Made by a program: the position numbers and the translations under genes. The notes under the pieces were generated by a model that saw nothing but the letters and a program-made list of their open reading frames with translations, did not search any database and had not been told where the DNA came from. From Polyangia bacterium (lineage in GTDB: Bacteria > Myxococcota_A > Polyangia > Nannocystales > Nannocystaceae), in the NCBI GenBank assembly GCA_030430565.1, contig JAUIKS010000002.1, positions 186,001 to 250,000 of the forward strand: a stretch of 64,000 bases of DNA. The letters are read 5' to 3'. Positions 55,123-63,880 of the stretch are shown here, piece by piece. Each line of letters starts with the position of its first letter. Position 1 is the stretch's first letter.

Positions 55123-56304
55123 CTACTTGTAGGCCTTGATCACCGCGGAGTAGGCCGACTCGCCCGCGGGCTTGAGGCGCTTGATCCCCGCCTGGCTGCA
55201 GGCCGAGGCGCCCGAGCAGATCTTGCCGAGCGAGCCCTTGAACTTGCTGCGCACGCCCGCGGGCGCCGAGGAGAACGCGACCACGACCATCGGCGGCAGG
55301 CTCTTGGACTTCCACACGGACTTCAGCGACTCGCCGCCGGCGACGCCCTTCATCTCTGCGAGCTGGGCGTCGTCGACGAGCGCGCAGGCGGCCTCGCCGT
55401 CGATGACCTTCTTGATCGTCTGCACCGGGCGGCGGGTCTCCTCGACCGTGAAGTCGGCGAGCTTGAACGCGCCGTCGGCGATCACGCCCTCGACGAATCG
55501 CTTGTCGTCGAGGTGGTTGCTCGCCAGCTTCTTGCCCTTGCAGCCGGCGAGGTTGGCCTGCTCCTCGCTGATCAGGTGGTACTGCCGTCCGCCCTTGGCG
55601 GTGACCTCGGCCTGGCCGATGACCGTAAGGCCATATTGCGAGCGCAGCCCGAGGAAGGCGCCCAGCGACATGATCCCGAACATCGGCTTGCTCGCGCCGA
55701 TGTAGGACTTCGCGGTCGCGCGGCTCGTGGTGTACTTGCCGGCGCTCTCGCCCCAGCCGTTGACCTTCGCGGCCGCGGCGACGATCTTGTCGACGTAGCC
55801 CTGCGCCGCCGCGGCGCCGCCCGAGGTCTTCTCGCGCAGGACGAGCAGATTGACGGGGCCCTTCGGCGCGCTGGACTTCGGCGCGGGCTTGCTGCCGCCG
55901 TCGCCCGCGGGCTTCTTGGTGTCTCCGCTGTCTCCGCTGTCTCCGCTGTCCCCGCTGTCCCCCGCGGGCTGCTTCGCGTCGCCGCTGTCCCCCGCGGGCT
56001 GCTTCGCGTCGCCGCTGTCCACGGGCTCCGCCCCGGTCGGATCCGCCGTCGCCGTCGCCGCGATGGGAGGGGTCTCGCCGCCGGATCCTCCGGCCTTCTC
56101 ATCCGCCGCCTTCGCGTCGGGGGCCTTGGCGTCCGCCGTGGTCTTCGCCTCGGGCGTCGCCTTGGTCGGGTCCGGCGTCTCCTTGGTCTCGACCGATTTC
56201 GCGGGCCCGCCCCCCGTCGCGGCGGGCTCGCGGTCGCAGGCCATCGTGACCGCGAGCGCGAGCAGGGAGACACCGAGGAGCTGGGTACGGACGCGCGTCG
56301 ACAT
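55123..56304 (-). CDS. PhnD-like substrate-binding lipoprotein
   Basis: 393 residues. Lipobox LLALAVTMAC, followed by about 120 residues of Lys/Ala/Asp/Gly-rich linker with internal repeats. The folded part resembles phosphate/phosphonate-type periplasmic binding proteins: VNLLVLREKTSGGAAAAQGY, FGIMSLGAFLGLRSQYGLTV, LAGCKGKKLASNHLDDKRFV, EGVIADGAFKLADFTVEETR, ACALVDDAQLAEMKGVAGGE. No ABC permease or ATPase is adjacent, so it may be a sensor or orphan receptor. Substrate unknown. Confidence 0.8.
   Translation of the reverse strand: MSTRVRTQLLGVSLLALAVTMACDREPAATGGGPAKSVETKETPDPTKATPEAKTTADAKAPDAKAADEKAGGSGGETPPIAATATADPTGAEPVDSGDAKQPAGDSGDAKQPAGDSGDSGDSGDSGDTKKPAGDGGSKPAPKSSAPKGPVNLLVLREKTSGGAAAAQGYVDKIVAAAAKVNGWGESAGKYTTSRATAKSYIGASKPMFGIMSLGAFLGLRSQYGLTVIGQAEVTAKGGRQYHLISEEQANLAGCKGKKLASNHLDDKRFVEGVIADGAFKLADFTVEETRRPVQTIKKVIDGEAACALVDDAQLAEMKGVAGGESLKSVWKSKSLPPMVVVAFSSAPAGVRSKFKGSLGKICSGASACSQAGIKRLKPAGESAYSAVIKAYK
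55951..56020 (-). repeat. 30-bp tandem repeats in the PhnD-like gene linker
   Basis: 55951-55980 and 55981-56010 match at 29 of 30 bases, with a partial third copy to 56020. They encode the ten-residue unit DAKQPAGDSG twice. A neighbouring 9-bp array (TCCGCTGTC, 55924-55959) encodes GDSGDSGDSGD. Confidence 0.9.
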
Positions 56305-56411
56305 GGCTTAGAGATGGAATAGCCGACGCGGGCCAGAGCTCAAAATCCGGCGCGATCACGCCGAAGCCAGCCAGCGTGGCCGGGCGATCGTGCGTGCGCG
56401 ACCACACGAAA

Positions 56412-57668
56412 TTACTCGCGCTGTTTGAAGGCCGCGTCCGCGCCCGCCTCGTCGCCGATCAGCACGATCGCGGCGCACAGGGCCGGGACTGTCCCCTTGA
56501 CCCGCTTCATCGCCTTGGCGACGCAGCGCGCGGTGCCCTCGTCGACGCCCTCGATCTTGACGTCACGCGTCGCGCTGCCGTCGAAGCGCCAGTAGACCGT
56601 CGCGGCGTCGCCCTTGGGCGCGCAGCGATCGAGCGCGCGCTTCTGCTTGGCGAGCGTGGCCGCGAGCGCGAGGGCGCCGAGCGAGCCGACCTGATCGAGT
56701 CGACACTCGAGCTCGCGCACGCGCAGCCCGTCGATCGCCATCGAGCCGACCTGGACGTTGGCGCCGGGGACTCGGCTGCGGGCCTGTCGCGAGACCTTCT
56801 CGGCGGGCTCGCAGGCCTCGCTGTAGCCCGCGTCGCAGGCCGCCTGCATCAGCTCGCCCGCGCGGACAAAATCGCGCAGCACGCCCTGCCCCTTGTAGTA
56901 GGCGACGCCGAGGTTGAAGCAGGCGCTCGCCAGGCCGAGCTCGCAGGCGTCGCGGAAGCGCTCGGCGCCGCGGCGCGGATCGGCGGCCCCGGCCGCGCCC
57001 TGGACCAGCACGATGCCGGCGTTCTCGCAGGCCGCGGCGTGCCCGCTTGAACATGCCTTTTCAAACAGGCTCAGCGCGCGCGCCGGGTCCCGCGGCGCGC
57101 CCTCGCCCTCGAGCAGCAGGACGCCGAGGTAGACGCAGCCGTCCGGGTCGTCGAGCTCGCAGGAGCGCGAGAGCAGCTGGTGCCCGCGCTCGCGGTCACG
57201 CGCCACGCCTGTCCCCTCGAGCACGCGCACGCCCGCGCGCGCGCACGAGGACGCGTCGCCGCCCGCGCAGCCGCGCTCGTAGGCGCGCGTGATGTCGACC
57301 GGCAAGACCTGGCCGAAGGCGCCGGAGAGCATCGCGTTGCCCAGGTTCGCGCAGGCCGCCCCGTCCCCCTGACCGCACGCCCAGCGCAGCATCCGCCGCG
57401 CCGCGTCGACCTCGCCCGCGGCCAGCGCCTGCGCGCCCCGGCCGGCGCAGTCCTCGACGTCGACGCACTCCGCCGGCCGCGACTCGACGGCGCTCGACCG
57501 CGCGGGCTCGCCCTCCGCCGGCGCGGGCTCGCCCTCCGCCGGCGCGTCGGTCTCCTCGGGCGCCGCGCCGCGCTTGCACGCGCTCACGCTCGCGGCCGAG
57601 AGCGCGAGCGTCAGCGTGAGGCGAGCGACAGACTCAAACGGGGATCGGATCCGGCGAAGACGCGTCAT
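56412..57668 (-). CDS. Sel1-repeat lipoprotein
   Basis: 418 residues. Lipobox-like LALSAASVSAC, then a Glu/Pro/Ala linker with two identical blocks (PAEGEPAPAEGEPA). From about 75 to 300 are Sel1-type repeats: AACANLGNAMLSGAFGQVLP, SSCARAGVRVLEGTGVARD, GCVYLGVLLLEGEGAPRDPA, ACENAGIVLVQGAAGAADPR, ACFNLGVAYYKGQGVLRDFV. Each has the [LA]G..Y..G.G pattern, and Cys pairs are spaced regularly between repeats as in beta-lactamase HcpA-type Sel1 proteins. A C-terminal domain of about 120 residues is different (CRLDQVGSLGALALAATLAK). Function unknown. Confidence 0.85.
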   Translation of the reverse strand: MTRLRRIRSPFESVARLTLTLALSAASVSACKRGAAPEETDAPAEGEPAPAEGEPARSSAVESRPAECVDVEDCAGRGAQALAAGEVDAARRMLRWACGQGDGAACANLGNAMLSGAFGQVLPVDITRAYERGCAGGDASSCARAGVRVLEGTGVARDRERGHQLLSRSCELDDPDGCVYLGVLLLEGEGAPRDPARALSLFEKACSSGHAAACENAGIVLVQGAAGAADPRRGAERFRDACELGLASACFNLGVAYYKGQGVLRDFVRAGELMQAACDAGYSEACEPAEKVSRQARSRVPGANVQVGSMAIDGLRVRELECRLDQVGSLGALALAATLAKQKRALDRCAPKGDAATVYWRFDGSATRDVKIEGVDEGTARCVAKAMKRVKGTVPALCAAIVLIGDEAGADAAFKQRE

Positions 57669-57731
57669 GGGGCACGGGGCGCGTCACCGTACCGCCGCGC
57701 TCGCGCCCGCGCAATCGCGGCTGGGCGTCGA

Positions 57732-58991
57732 TCACGAGCGACGCCGACGTCGACCCGCGAGGCCGAGACCGAGCGCGAGCCAGAGTAACGCCGGGGCTGC
57801 CGGCGCGTCGGTGCTGCGGCAGCCGCAGCCCTCGTCGCCCACGCCGTCGGAGTCCGTGCCGCCGTCCGTGCCCAGCGAGTCCAGCCCGCCGCCGCTGTTG
57901 CTGTCGCTCTCGCCGCCGGCGCTCGCGTCCATCGAGTCCCCGTCGGTCGCGGTGTCGCTGTTGCTGTTGCTGCCGCCGTCGCTGCTGTTCGTGTCGGCGC
58001 TGTCGGTCCCCGCGCTCGGATCGCTGGTGTCACTATCCGTCGGGTCGCTGGTGTCGGTGGGGTCGCTGGTGTCGCCGGTCGTCTCGGGCTCGGGCTCCGG
58101 CTCCGGGCGCACGAACTCGAGCGGGATCGGGCCCAGCTCCAAGGTCTCGTCGTACTCGGGCAGCCCGATCGGCGGGAGCTCGTAGCCGAACAGATCGTAG
58201 TCGACGAAGCCGAGCGAGACCGAGAGCGTCGGCCGGATGACCACAAAGACATCCACGGAGAGGTCGCAGATCAGGGTCGCGTTGACGACGAAGGGATCGG
58301 GGAGCGGCCCGGCCCCGGCGTCGAGCGGCGCCGCGCCGCCCTCGACGACGATCGAGCCGTCCTGCGCCGAGGGGTCGGTGACCGCGACGTCGATCGAGTT
58401 GCAGAGCAGCTCGCCCTCGGTGTCGATCGCCATGTCGATGTCGAGCGTGCCCTCGGCGAGCCCGCCGAGCGAGGGCGTCAGCGGGATCGGGATCAGCGTG
58501 ACGAAGCCGGTCGAGTCCGAGATCACGACGGGGCGCGCCGGGTTCCCCTCGAGCAGGTAGGGCGTGAACATCGCCTCCGAGATCGACGCGAGGTCCAGCA
58601 GGTCGAGCTCGCCGGTCTCGACCTGGATGTCGTCGAGCGGCCACGGGGCGTCGACGTCGAGCTTCACCTCGCTGACGAGCTGCACGCCGACGTTGATCGC
58701 GAACAGGCCGGCGTCCGGCGCCCCCTCGAAGTAGATCTCGCCGGTGTCCCAGTCGTAGTAGCCCGTCCCGGGCATGTCGATCGTGATGCTGTTACCCGCC
58801 GTCAGCACCATCTTGAGCTGCACCGGCGAGCCATCCGGGATCCAGCCGCTGTCCCAGTTGAAGTCGTCGAGCCCGAGGATCTCCTTGGTCTCGGTGGGCG
58901 AGAAGTCGGCGTCGCCGACCTCGGCCGCGGCCGCTTGAGGAGAGAGAGCGATCGCGCCGGCGACCCCAACAACCCATAGCCAATTACGCAT
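57732..58991 (-). CDS. Exported protein with MYXO-CTERM sorting tail
   Basis: 419 residues from ATG 58991. Signal peptide WLWVVGVAGAIALSPQAAAA. About 290 residues of beta-rich, acidic sequence (FNWDSGWIPDGSPVQLKMVL, TGYYDWDTGEIYFEGAPDAG) follow, then a Ser/Asp/Thr-rich stalk. The end GCGCRSTDAPAAPALLWLAL-GLGLAGRRRRRS is a MYXO-CTERM: GCGC lipid/sorting Cys motif, hydrophobic helix, Arg cluster. Such tails are processed by rhombosortase-like myxosortases and anchor proteins at the cell surface. Divergent from the CHAT gene. Confidence 0.9.
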   Translation of the reverse strand: MRNWLWVVGVAGAIALSPQAAAAEVGDADFSPTETKEILGLDDFNWDSGWIPDGSPVQLKMVLTAGNSITIDMPGTGYYDWDTGEIYFEGAPDAGLFAINVGVQLVSEVKLDVDAPWPLDDIQVETGELDLLDLASISEAMFTPYLLEGNPARPVVISDSTGFVTLIPIPLTPSLGGLAEGTLDIDMAIDTEGELLCNSIDVAVTDPSAQDGSIVVEGGAAPLDAGAGPLPDPFVVNATLICDLSVDVFVVIRPTLSVSLGFVDYDLFGYELPPIGLPEYDETLELGPIPLEFVRPEPEPEPETTGDTSDPTDTSDPTDSDTSDPSAGTDSADTNSSDGGSNSNSDTATDGDSMDASAGGESDSNSGGGLDSLGTDGGTDSDGVGDEGCGCRSTDAPAAPALLWLALGLGLAGRRRRRS

Positions 58992-59160
58992 GGCGCCATG
59001 CTACTCCGCATAAAAATGTCCAAAAAGACATATTGAAGACGATCTCGTGAACCGGCGGGCCGGCCGACGTGAGCGGCCGCCCGTCCGCGCCGCGCGAGGC
59101 CGGTGCGGGGCCCCAGCCGGGCGAAACCGCGCCCCCCTCGCGCGACGCGCGTACCGGCGT

Positions 59161-59200
59161 GACGCGGCGCCTGTCCGCGTGACGCGGCGCCTGTCCGCGT
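59161..59200. repeat. Two exact 20-bp tandem repeats upstream of the CHAT gene
   Basis: 59161-59180 and 59181-59200 are identical. Their junction creates the perfect palindrome CCGCGT-G-ACGCGG (59175-59187). Located 70-110 bp upstream of the CHAT start, in an intergenic region. Confidence 0.9.
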
Positions 59201-59267
59201 TCGATGGCGATGCAACAACCTTGGAGCGCGCGCGCGAGGCCTGTGCTTCAATCGATCCGCCGAGGCC

Positions 59268-62200
59268 ATGCAGACGCGGTTCTTTGACCTGGAGTTCCTC
59301 AAGCCCGCCGCGCTCCGCGACCGCGCCGCCGCGACGCAGAGCTACACGCGCCGGCTGACCCGGGGCCGCTCGATCACGGCGAGCTTCGACTGGACCGCCG
59401 CGCGGCTCGAGATGCTCGCCGAGCTCTACCAAGACGCGCTCTCGCAGACGCAGCTCGACGCCCTCGGTCGCTCGATCCGCGCCTTCATCAACGAGCTCGA
59501 GTGGGACAAGGATGAGGCCGAGATCCTCGCGGCGCTGCAGCGCGGCGATCGGGTGCAGCTTCGGATCTGCTCGGAGGCCCCCGAGATTTACCTGCTGCCC
59601 TTCGAGATGGCGCAGCTCGAGGTCAACGGGCAGTCGATCGGGCTGCTCGACGGGATCGTGCTGCGCTACATGGAGCCCGGCGTCACGGCGGCCCGCCGCG
59701 CCGACGCGGAGACGCGCGGCCGCGCCCTGCTCGCCTGGGCCGAGCCCTCGCACGACCCGGTCCCCCACGCGGAGCACGTCGACGCGCTCGCTACGACCGC
59801 GATGCGCTGGCTCGAGCCCTTCGACGCCGCGCGCGACGTGCTCGCGTCGGCGAGCCTCGACCGCCTGGTCGCGGAGCTGCGCCGCGACGACGCGCCGCCG
59901 GTCAAGCTGCTCCACGTGCTGTGCCACGGCGCGATCGAGGCGCGGGAGTTTTACCTGACGCTCGCGCGCGACGACGCCGACGATGGCGCCGACGATGGCG
60001 CCGACGATGAGGTCGCGCGGATCGGCCTCGTCGACTTCGCCTCGCGCCTGCAGCCCTTCGCCGACACCCTCGAGCTCGTGCTGCTCTCGGTCTGCGGCGG
60101 CGCGAACCCGGGCGCCTACGACAACCAGCTGCGCAGCCTCGCCTGCGAGCTGCACAAGCGCGGCGTGCCGGCGGTCATCGGCTCGCGCTTCCCGCTCTCC
60201 AAGCGCGGCTCGGTCGCGCTCTCGCGGGCGCTCTACGCCGCGCTGCAAGCCGGCCTCGACGACCTCGACGACGCGCTCGAGGCCGCCCGCGAGGCGCTGC
60301 TGACGAGCGATCGACCGCGCGAGTGGGCGACCCTGCAGCTGTTCTTCGCGCCTGGTGAGGACGACGATCGTCTCGACGCGCCGGCGCCCTTTGAAGGGCC
60401 CGAGGGACAGGCCGCGGAGGATCGCTACTTCGTCGGCCGCGCGGACGAGCTGCGCGCGCTCGAGGAGCTGCTGCGCTCGCGCGCCGACGTCGCGGTGCTC
60501 GGCCCCGCGGGGATCGGCAAGACCGCGCTCGTCGAGCAGCTCGTCGCCGGCGAGGCCGCGCGCAGGCTGTTCCCCGGGGGCGCGCGCTGGCTGTCTGGCG
60601 CCACCCTCGAGCGCGACCTCGCCCGGATCGCGCGCGGGCTGCCCGATGACCTCGACCCGGCGCTCGCTCGAGACTTCGAAGGCGCGCCCGCGCGCGCCGT
60701 GTCGCGCTTGCACGCCGCGCTCTGCCAGCTCGGGCGCGCGAACCTGCTGGTCGTCGACGGCGTCGCGCTCGCGGGCGCGCCTGATGCGGCGCCGCTCGTC
60801 CAGGGCCCGTGCACGCTGCTCGTGCTCAGCCGAACCCCGGCGACGCGCTTCGCCTTCGAGCCCGCCCTCGCGGCGCTGACGATCAGGCGCTGGGCGCCCG
60901 CGGACGCGCGCGACTGCCTGCGCGCCCTGGCGCCGCGGCTCGAGCGTGTCGCCGACGCGCAGCTCGACTCGCTGGTGCAGTTCGTCGACGCCCTCCCCCG
61001 CGAGCTGCGACATCTCGCGCGCCTGCTCGCGAGCCGCGTCTCGTACACGCCCGCGACGCTGATCGAGCAGTTTCGCCGGCTCCGCGCGGCGCTGACAGAT
61101 CGCGACGAGGCGCTCGTCGGCGGCGCGCTGCGGGCGAGCGTCGCCGCGCTCACGCGCGCCGAGCTCGAGCTCCTCGACACGCTCATCGCCTGCCCGAGCC
61201 CGGCGACCGTCGAGCAGCTCGTCGCGCTCACCGGACACCGCGAGGACGCGCTCCGCGGCGAGCTCGAGACGCTCCTGCACGCCTCGCTGGCGACGCGTCG
61301 AGACCCGCCCGCGCGCCCGTGGTCCGTCAGCGCCTACGTCCGCGCGGCCGCCAGCGGGCGGCCGGGGGTCTCCAACGCGCTCGCGCGCTACCTCGGGTGG
61401 CTCAACGAGCAGGTCCTGAGCGCCGAGGACGGGGCGCTCGCGGAGCTGCTCACGCGGGTCCGCGAGCTCCACGACGCGCTCGGGCTGCAGGTCCCGCGCG
61501 CGCGCGTGCTCGCCTGGTCCGACGCGCTGCACCGGCGCGCCCTGGCGAGCTCGCGCTACGGGTTGATCGTCGAGCTCGGCGAGCTCCTGCTCGCGGGCGA
61601 GCTGCCGGCCAAGGCGCGCGCGCGCTGGCTGTACCGCGTCGGCTGGGCGCTCTCACAGCGCGGGGACATCGAGCCGGCCCGCGCCCGCCTCGAGCGCGCG
61701 AGCGAGCTGACCGCGGCGCGCAGCCCCGAGCGCGCGCAGACCCTCAGCGCCCTCGCCTACTGCCGCGCCTCGCTCGGGGACCACCCGGCCGCGATCGAGC
61801 TGCTCGAGCGCGCGCTCGCGCTGCGCGAGGAGCTCGGGGACGAGCGCGGCCAGGCCTACGACCTCAACACCCTCGCCCGGTGCCAGCGCGAGCACGACGA
61901 CCCGGCGCGCGCGCTGGAGCTGCACACGCGCGCGCTCGAGCTGGCGCGCCGACACGACGACCGAGCTCGCCGCGCCGAGAGCTACTTCGGCGTCGGCGTC
62001 ACGCAGGTCGCCCTCGGTCGCCCCGAGGCCGCGCGCGAGCCGCTGGCGCGGGCGTTGACCGAGTTCGAAGCGCTCGGTCAACGCCGGCAGCTGGCCGAGG
62101 CGCTGCGCGAGCTCGGCTTGTGTGAGCTACGGCTCGACGCGCCGGGCCGCGCCCGCGCCCACCTGGAGCGCGCCCGCGCGCTGTACGTCGAGCTCGGCGA

Positions 62201-63347
62201 CGCGATCGGCGAGGCCGACGCGCGCTGTGAGCTCGCGCGCTGCCTCCTGCGACACGACGAGCGAGCTCAAGCGCGCGCGGAGCTCGAGCGCGCGCTCACC
62301 TGCTACCGCGCGCACAAGATCGCCGATGGCGAGCGCGCGGCGATCGAGCTGCTCACCCGCGCGCGCGACCGTGAGAATGAGAGTGAGAGTGAGAGTGAGA
62401 GCGGCGCGCCCGAGCGCGCCCGCGTGACTGCGGCGCTCGAGCGGCGCGCCCGCGCGTGCCTTGCGGAGGGACGTCACGACGCCGCGATCGAGGCGCTCGA
62501 GCAGCTGCGGGACCACCTGGGGCGTGAGCCCGCAGAGCTCGGGCGACGCGCCTGGGTGTTCGCCACCCTGTCCACGACGCGCGAACAACAAGGGCGCCGC
62601 GAGCGGGCGATCGAGCACGCTCACCAAGCGCTGGTCTGCTACCAGTCGCTCGCCGATCGCAACCAGCAGCTCTACTGGCTGCATCGGATCGCGTGGCTCC
62701 ACGACGGCGCCGAGCGCTGGGGACGAGCGGCGCGCTACTACCGACTCGCGCTCGAGCTGCTCGAGCGTCACCCCGCGCCCGAGCGCGCCGCGGAGCTCCA
62801 GCGCGCGCTGGCCGAGTGCCTCGTGCACGCCGAGGAGTTCGAGGAGGCGCTGCAGCTGTTCACCCGCGCCGAGGCCTACGACCGCGTCCACGGCGACGAG
62901 AAAGACCAGCTGCGCTGCGCCCTGGGCATCGGCGTCTGCCGCGGCGCGCTCGGTGAGCACGCGCGCGCGCTGCCGCCGCTCGAGCGCGTCGTCGACATCG
63001 CTACGCGACGCGGCTGGAGCGGATTTGAGCGCCGCGCTCGGATCGCGCGCGCGGAGCAGCTCGGCGCCCAAGGGCGCTTCGCCGAGAGCGAGACGGACCT
63101 CGTGCGCGCGCTCGCGCTCGCCGCGTCACCCGATCACGTACGCGACCGGATCAAGTGCCTCGTCGGCCTCGCGCACGTTCGCTACCACCTGCACGCGGAC
63201 GCCGAGGCGCTCGACGCCATCGAGCGCGCGATTGTGCTCGCGCGCGAGCACAATCGCGACGGCGAAATCTGGGAGGATGACTACGAGCTCCTCAAGATCC
63301 TGGAGCCGACGAGCGCGCTGCTGCCCGACGCTCACTCCTCGCGCTGA
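59268..63347 (+). CDS. CHAT protease-STAND NTPase-TPR protein
   Basis: 1359 residues from ATG 59268. Residues 1-350 form a CHAT (caspase-like, separase-type) peptidase: His220 in LLHVLCHG and Cys276 in LVLLSVCGGAN, 56 apart as expected. Residues 385-740 are a STAND/NB-ARC-like NTPase: YFVGRADELRALEELL, Walker A GPAGIGK (about 412) and Walker B NLLVVDGVAL, then a winged-helix-like region (LTRAELELLDTLIACPSPAT). From 760 to 1345 are at least ten TPRs (RAQTLSALAYCRASLGDHPA; YDLNTLARCQREHDDPARAL; QLYWLHRIAWLHDGAERWGR). In known families, TPR-STAND parts sense a ligand and oligomerise, releasing the protease. No partner gene adjoins. It overlaps the convergent end of the next gene by 16 bp. Confidence 0.9.
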   Translation: MQTRFFDLEFLKPAALRDRAAATQSYTRRLTRGRSITASFDWTAARLEMLAELYQDALSQTQLDALGRSIRAFINELEWDKDEAEILAALQRGDRVQLRICSEAPEIYLLPFEMAQLEVNGQSIGLLDGIVLRYMEPGVTAARRADAETRGRALLAWAEPSHDPVPHAEHVDALATTAMRWLEPFDAARDVLASASLDRLVAELRRDDAPPVKLLHVLCHGAIEAREFYLTLARDDADDGADDGADDEVARIGLVDFASRLQPFADTLELVLLSVCGGANPGAYDNQLRSLACELHKRGVPAVIGSRFPLSKRGSVALSRALYAALQAGLDDLDDALEAAREALLTSDRPREWATLQLFFAPGEDDDRLDAPAPFEGPEGQAAEDRYFVGRADELRALEELLRSRADVAVLGPAGIGKTALVEQLVAGEAARRLFPGGARWLSGATLERDLARIARGLPDDLDPALARDFEGAPARAVSRLHAALCQLGRANLLVVDGVALAGAPDAAPLVQGPCTLLVLSRTPATRFAFEPALAALTIRRWAPADARDCLRALAPRLERVADAQLDSLVQFVDALPRELRHLARLLASRVSYTPATLIEQFRRLRAALTDRDEALVGGALRASVAALTRAELELLDTLIACPSPATVEQLVALTGHREDALRGELETLLHASLATRRDPPARPWSVSAYVRAAASGRPGVSNALARYLGWLNEQVLSAEDGALAELLTRVRELHDALGLQVPRARVLAWSDALHRRALASSRYGLIVELGELLLAGELPAKARARWLYRVGWALSQRGDIEPARARLERASELTAARSPERAQTLSALAYCRASLGDHPAAIELLERALALREELGDERGQAYDLNTLARCQREHDDPARALELHTRALELARRHDDRARRAESYFGVGVTQVALGRPEAAREPLARALTEFEALGQRRQLAEALRELGLCELRLDAPGRARAHLERARALYVELGDAIGEADARCELARCLLRHDERAQARAELERALTCYRAHKIADGERAAIELLTRARDRENESESESESGAPERARVTAALERRARACLAEGRHDAAIEALEQLRDHLGREPAELGRRAWVFATLSTTREQQGRRERAIEHAHQALVCYQSLADRNQQLYWLHRIAWLHDGAERWGRAARYYRLALELLERHPAPERAAELQRALAECLVHAEEFEEALQLFTRAEAYDRVHGDEKDQLRCALGIGVCRGALGEHARALPPLERVVDIATRRGWSGFERRARIARAEQLGAQGRFAESETDLVRALALAASPDHVRDRIKCLVGLAHVRYHLHADAEALDAIERAIVLAREHNRDGEIWEDDYELLKILEPTSALLPDAHSSR
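59979..60010 (+). repeat. 12-bp tandem repeat in the CHAT domain
   Basis: GACGATGGCGCC twice plus a partial copy, encoding DDGADDGADD in the loop between the catalytic His and Cys. Confidence 0.9.
62373..62402 (+). repeat. 6-bp tandem repeat encoding Ser-Glu in the TPR region
   Basis: Five GAGAGT-type units encode ENESESESES between two TPR blocks. A flexible hinge is likely; length variation keeps frame. Confidence 0.9.
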
Positions 63348-63775
63348 ACGGAGGGCGGCGGGAGCCGCGGGCGGAAGCGACGGCTACGGGCGACGCGGGG
63401 CGTCTCGTGGACCTCGAGCGCCCGCGCGTCGATGTCGAGCGCGCGGCCGCGCTGGAGCGCAGCGCGGGCGGCCGAGGCCGACACGCCCGCCGCGGGGGTC
63501 GGGACGCTGAAGCTGATCCGCGTCTCGCGACCGTTGTACGCGCACTCGACGGACATGTCCTCCGGGCCCGACACGCCGCTGATCCGGACCGTGACGCTCC
63601 GGCTCTCCCGCCCGCTCGGCCCCGGCAGGCCGAACTCCAGCACCAGCGGCCGCGCCGCGGTCGACGCGGGCTCGCGGCCACGCGTCGGCGGCTCGACGTT
63701 GGCGGCGTCGAGATCAACGAAGGTCGGGACACGCATTAGCGTCGAGGAGTTGGATGCGAACGGGAGAGAAGACAT
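63332..63775 (-). CDS. Small protein of unknown function
   Basis: 147 residues from ATG 63775, with GGAG at 8-base spacing. MSSLPFASNSSTLMRVPTFV starts it; the centre has beta-like VLEFGLPGPSGRESRSVTVR and ISGVSGPEDMSVECAYNGRE. The end is Arg/Pro-rich. No signal peptide or known motif. Its stop lies inside the end of the CHAT gene (16-bp overlap, opposite strand), so the two are a convergent pair. Confidence 0.65.
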   Translation of the reverse strand: MSSLPFASNSSTLMRVPTFVDLDAANVEPPTRGREPASTAARPLVLEFGLPGPSGRESRSVTVRISGVSGPEDMSVECAYNGRETRISFSVPTPAAGVSASAARAALQRGRALDIDARALEVHETPRVARSRRFRPRLPPPSVQREE

Positions 63776-63851
63776 GACCGTGACTCCGACCGCCTGCGGC
63801 GTCGACGGGAGACAGCCGCTCGCCGTCTCACCGCCGCCGTCACGCGCGGCG

Positions 63852-63880
63852 TACATATTGGTAGTGTCGGTACGGGCCAA
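63852..63880 (-). promoter_or_regulatory. Candidate promoter of the small protein gene
   Basis: On the minus strand TTGGCC (63875-63880) and TATGTA (63852-63857) are exactly 17 bp apart. The predicted start near 63845 gives a leader of about 70 bases. Confidence 0.5.

Noticed and set aside
59001..61532. 843-codon frame antisense to the CHAT gene
   Set aside because: Opposite a multi-domain protein with intact motifs.
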